From positions 1,364,001-1,428,000 of the forward strand of contig JAAXNY010000006.1 in the NCBI GenBank assembly GCA_013420905.1: DNA of 64,000 nt, written 5' to 3'. Positions 60,867 to 64,000 of the stretch are shown piece after piece. Within the stretch, counting starts at the first letter, position 1, and every line of letters begins with the position of its first letter. The position numbers and the translations under genes are program-made. The stretch comes from Collybia mongolica. Lineage: Eukaryota > Basidiomycota > Agaricomycetes > Agaricales > Clitocybaceae. The notes under the pieces were generated by a model. The model saw only the letters and a program-made list of their open reading frames with translations. It was not told the origin of the DNA and searched no databases.

Positions 60867-63604
60867 ATGCAATCCCTTCACCAACGTCTCCATTTGTGAG
60901 TATTCTCTACTCCTAGTTCTTACATTCAAGCTCATGACCCACTAGATACACAGAGACCAATGATACGTATATCTTCGTGCCCGCGGAGGAAGGTATTAAT
61001 ACGCAGTCATTGACTGTACACCGCTCTTCTGGTGACATAGTGTTAAACCGTGCGTCAATCTATGCTAGTAAAAAGCCCGCGACTGATCTGGTCTATCTAG
61101 GACCTAATACACCACTACCAACGCAAGCACGCCGTTCAACTCGCACAATATATGGTATCATTGGTTTAATATCCCTATCGTTATGTTGGTTATGATGTTA
61201 TTCTCTTTTTTGCCATACCTCACTTTTCTTTTTTCTTTTCCTTTGGGATAGCGGAATATATTATTGTCATAACTGGTCGCGAGCTTCGAGGTCGTTTGAT
61301 GGGTCACGAAATATACCGCGCGGCCGACTTTGACATTCTTCCCTTGAACCCATACGTATCAAGCAACAATCCACCACATCCAGTCGAAGGTCACCTGCTG
61401 GCACTTGTTCGGTCACATTTACGCGAAGGGAGTTTCTTGTTCGGTTATGGTTGGGACTTGACACGGAGATTGCAAGCACAGTGGGAAGGGCGGGACAAGG
61501 ACGTGGGCAGGGCCCTATGGGAGGTGGTGCGTACGCACATGAGTTTTTGAGCCTGGAACCACTTGGGCTGATATCTTCCAAGGCGGATGATCGTTTCTTT
61601 TGGAACAGGCATGCTTTTATTTGTGTGTTCCCTGACTGGGATCTTACTCCTTTTCTTTCAGATTCCTACAGTCCAGGTTTATTGACGTTACTACGGTGAA
61701 CGCGAAACAAGACGTAAGTTTTGCGACTATACCTTACTTAAATTTTTACTTCACAGCCCCTAAAGCTGAGTCGGTTCATCCTTCCCCTTATTTATGGAAG
61801 TACGTCAGCTCAGTTCGGTAACAATCCCCAGCCATTGAACCTTAGTTTGCAGCATTCGACCTACGTCCCGCGTTTCTGCACGGTAGACATATACAGCTAT
61901 GCCTCATCAGCCGTCGCTCTCGTTTCCGTGCGGGTACGCGATATTTCCGCCGGGGAATTGACCATGAAGGGCATGTCGCGAATTTCAACGAAACCGAACA
62001 GTTGTTACTCGTGGAAGGTCCCACGGCGCCTGGTGCCCAACGTACTTCTTTAGATGACTACGTGACGAAGTTGAGTTTTGTGCAAACTCGAGGAAGTGTT
62101 CCACTTTTCTGGGCAGAAGTGAATACTTTGAGGTATAAACCGGATTTGCAGATCATGGATTTGCAGGACACGGTGTGTAAATATTCGGATGCGGAAATTC
62201 CTACTGCCTGAAACAGAATACCCACCAGGCATATGCAATGCAAAAGCACCTACAGGAGCAAATATCCATTTATGGGGATCAATCGCTGGTCAACCTTGTG
62301 AATCAGCGGGGTCGTGAGCAGCATGTCAAGGAAGCCTACGAACGATATGTTTCACAGGTGCGTGAATTTTGAGGCATTAGTCCATAACCCGCCTGATGAT
62401 GCACTCCACAGATTAACCTCTCTCACGTTCATTACCAATACTTTGATTTCCACAATGAGTGCAAAAATATGCGCTGGGATCGCATCAGCGTACTCATTGA
62501 CAAAATTAAGGACGATCTAGATAGACAGGGGTATGTTCCGTTTTTCTAGGGCTCCCCCACTTCTTGACGGGTGTGTAGATACTTCCAACTAGATGCGGCG
62601 AGTCCTTCACATGTGAAATATCAACAAGGCACAGTCCGGACGAACTGTATGGACAACCTCGATCGGACAAACGTTGTACAAGCTTCGCTCGCCAAGTGGA
62701 CCATCAACAAACAACTCAGAGACTTGGGAATATTGCCACCAGGTGCAGGTGTCGACGATTACGAGGCCTTCAGCAAAGATTTCAGAGAAAGTGAATACTA
62801 TTCAAACCCATGTGTTGATTGGGTGTCTTATCTTCTCTTCCAGTGTGGGCTGATCATGCGGATGCAATTGCCACGGCATATGGTGGTTCCGGTGCGCTGA
62901 AGTCAGACTTTACGCGCACAAATAAGCGGACACGCAAGGGCTTGTTGGAAGACGGGATGAAATCGGTTATAAGATACATCAGGAATAATTATTTCGATGG
63001 CGCGCGACAGGTTTGCTAGGGTTGGCGTTATCTATTGGAATGGTTTCTGAACGGATTTCGTCTAGGATGCGTTCGACTTGGTTACGGGTACCTGGAAACC
63101 GCGAAAGAGTCCGGCGGCTTCGATGTTCCTGCTTGCTGACACACGCCCACTCATCACTCGCTCGGTTTGCATTTCTTCTGGCCAAAATTTATGATATCTG
63201 ATACTTCTTGACATCAGATGCCTGTTCTTGCGTCGTTTTCCATGTTCATGATTTGTGCCGGGTTCACACTCCCGCGTTCATCTGGTATACGGTCTATTAT
63301 TTAAGTGTTTTCCGCAGAAATGCTGATAAAACTTTTAGACTATTCCATCATTTATTATTTCATCTTCTGGTTTTCTCTCCTCTCTGTAGCCCTCCTGTTT
63401 ATCCTTTTCCATGGCATTGATTATGTTTCCTGGCCGCGACTACTCCCACCTATTGATGTTATCTATTATTCTGGTCCTGGATTCCGGTCCGCTCACAATG
63501 GTAAAGGTTTGAAGGGAGGACAAACAACTCTTGGGAAGCAGAATAAGTGGCTAGGGAGTGGGAAGGAATTTGAAGAAGTTGAGATGAAGAAGAGGATGGA
63601 TTAG
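60867..63604 (+). CDS. SAC1: Phosphoinositide phosphatase Sac1
   Basis: ER/Golgi lipid phosphatase that removes phosphate from PI4P. Fourteen exons: 60867-60895, 60946-61184, 61252-61523, 61583-61608, 61662-61713, 61757-61799, 61853-62172, 62229-62357, 62412-62530, 62579-62790, 62844-63010, 63066-63164, 63218-63284, 63339-63604; 679 residues. The SAC domain has the catalytic CX5R loop, Cys433 to Arg439, in '[15 protein letters not shown]'. Two C-terminal membrane segments flank a short loop ('SYDYSII'-like start, '[19 protein letters not shown]'), then '[18 protein letters not shown]' and a basic tail. Intron 4 (61609-61661) starts GCATGC, a GC-AG intron forced by frame. Tricalbins regulate Sac1 in yeast, but the two genes are not adjacent here. 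Confidence 0.95.
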
Positions 63605-64000
63605 ATTTAGGCATATTGCTTCGATGTTCGGATTACCGTTTGACAATCTTCATCCTTTCTGAAGACAATTTGTAGGCTTCCGGGAATTGACAATTACATG
63701 TTACATGTTACACATACGACTGATCTGAGAAATGCAACGACTTGATTACTATGTGGTTACGCGACAACACCACAGACAGAACTTTAAGGAAACACAAACA
63801 AACGGATTCTATTCCTTTGTGAGTTGGCATTTTTACATGACTATCATTTCAAGCAAAAGCTGGTGGCGTCCTTTCAAGGTTTAAAATTTGAGGTCCCCTT
63901 TGATCGTTGCGTTGGTACAGTAGTCACGATCACGCGCCGCCGCGGAGTTGAAAACCATGTACAAATTTTATTTTCCCGCCTTGGTACGAAAGGCTTAGGA
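63605..64000. other. 3' flank of SAC1 to window end
   Basis: 396 bp with no supported gene. Confidence 0.5.

Overview
The window looks like a gene-dense piece of a mushroom-type fungal nuclear genome (Basidiomycota, most likely Agaricomycetes). Reasons: nearly every gene is cut by many introns of about 45-70 bp; the families are eukaryotic (MCM3, Spc7/KNL1, Prp19, Rieske protein, SAC1); and the transposons at the left end (self-priming Ty3/gypsy LTR element, Tnp2-type CACTA transposase, hAT/BED gene) are those common in Agaricomycetes. I assembled gene models by hand from reading frame, splice signals and family similarity. Every complete protein model adds up to a whole number of codons.

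Layout. 1-6.1 kb is a transposon graveyard: a Ty3/gypsy element (minus strand, cut by the window edge) inserted into a hAT/BED-like gene, then a frameshifted Tnp2 transposase, then an array of a 16-bp palindrome. 6.1-8.8 kb: MCM3. 9.7-10.2 kb: a small secreted protein built of 12-residue repeats, isolated between gene-poor stretches. 11.5-16.0 kb: PRP17 and a divergent three-Myb plus three-C2H2 regulator. 16.6-17.2 kb: a Tourist-like MITE. 17.4-20.4 kb: SGT2 and PRP19, head to head. 20.9-26.4 kb: an OPT transporter and a TauD/TfdA dioxygenase, divergent. 27.1-31.3 kb: ALG10 and an unrecognised Ser/Pro-rich coiled-coil protein. 31.5-39.6 kb: Spc7/KNL1 and a kinesin-6-like motor, divergent. 39.8-40.8 kb: MTQ2. 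41.9-49.5 kb: a 19-exon tricalbin and a Ugo1-like carrier. 49.6 kb: tRNA-Gln(CTG) with an intron. 50.1-63.6 kb: membrane-anchored Nudix hydrolase, NPL4, COX19, secreted GDPD, Rieske protein, TMEM205-like protein, U2A' (LEA1) and SAC1.

How the genes fit together. Most are unlinked housekeeping functions: replication licensing (MCM3), splicing (PRP17, PRP19, LEA1), membrane-protein and ER quality control (SGT2, NPL4), N-glycosylation (ALG10), ER-plasma membrane contact and phosphoinositides (tricalbin, SAC1), mitochondria (UGO1-like, COX19, RIP1). Two neighbour pairs may be meaningful: Spc7 with the kinesin (both mitotic, one shared upstream region) and the OPT transporter with the TauD enzyme (possible sulfur or nitrogen scavenging). 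The most unusual items are the secreted tandem-repeat precursor, the Myb-C2H2 fusion, the self-priming signature in the LTR element, the MITE, and a raised number of GC-AG introns (5 of about 133).
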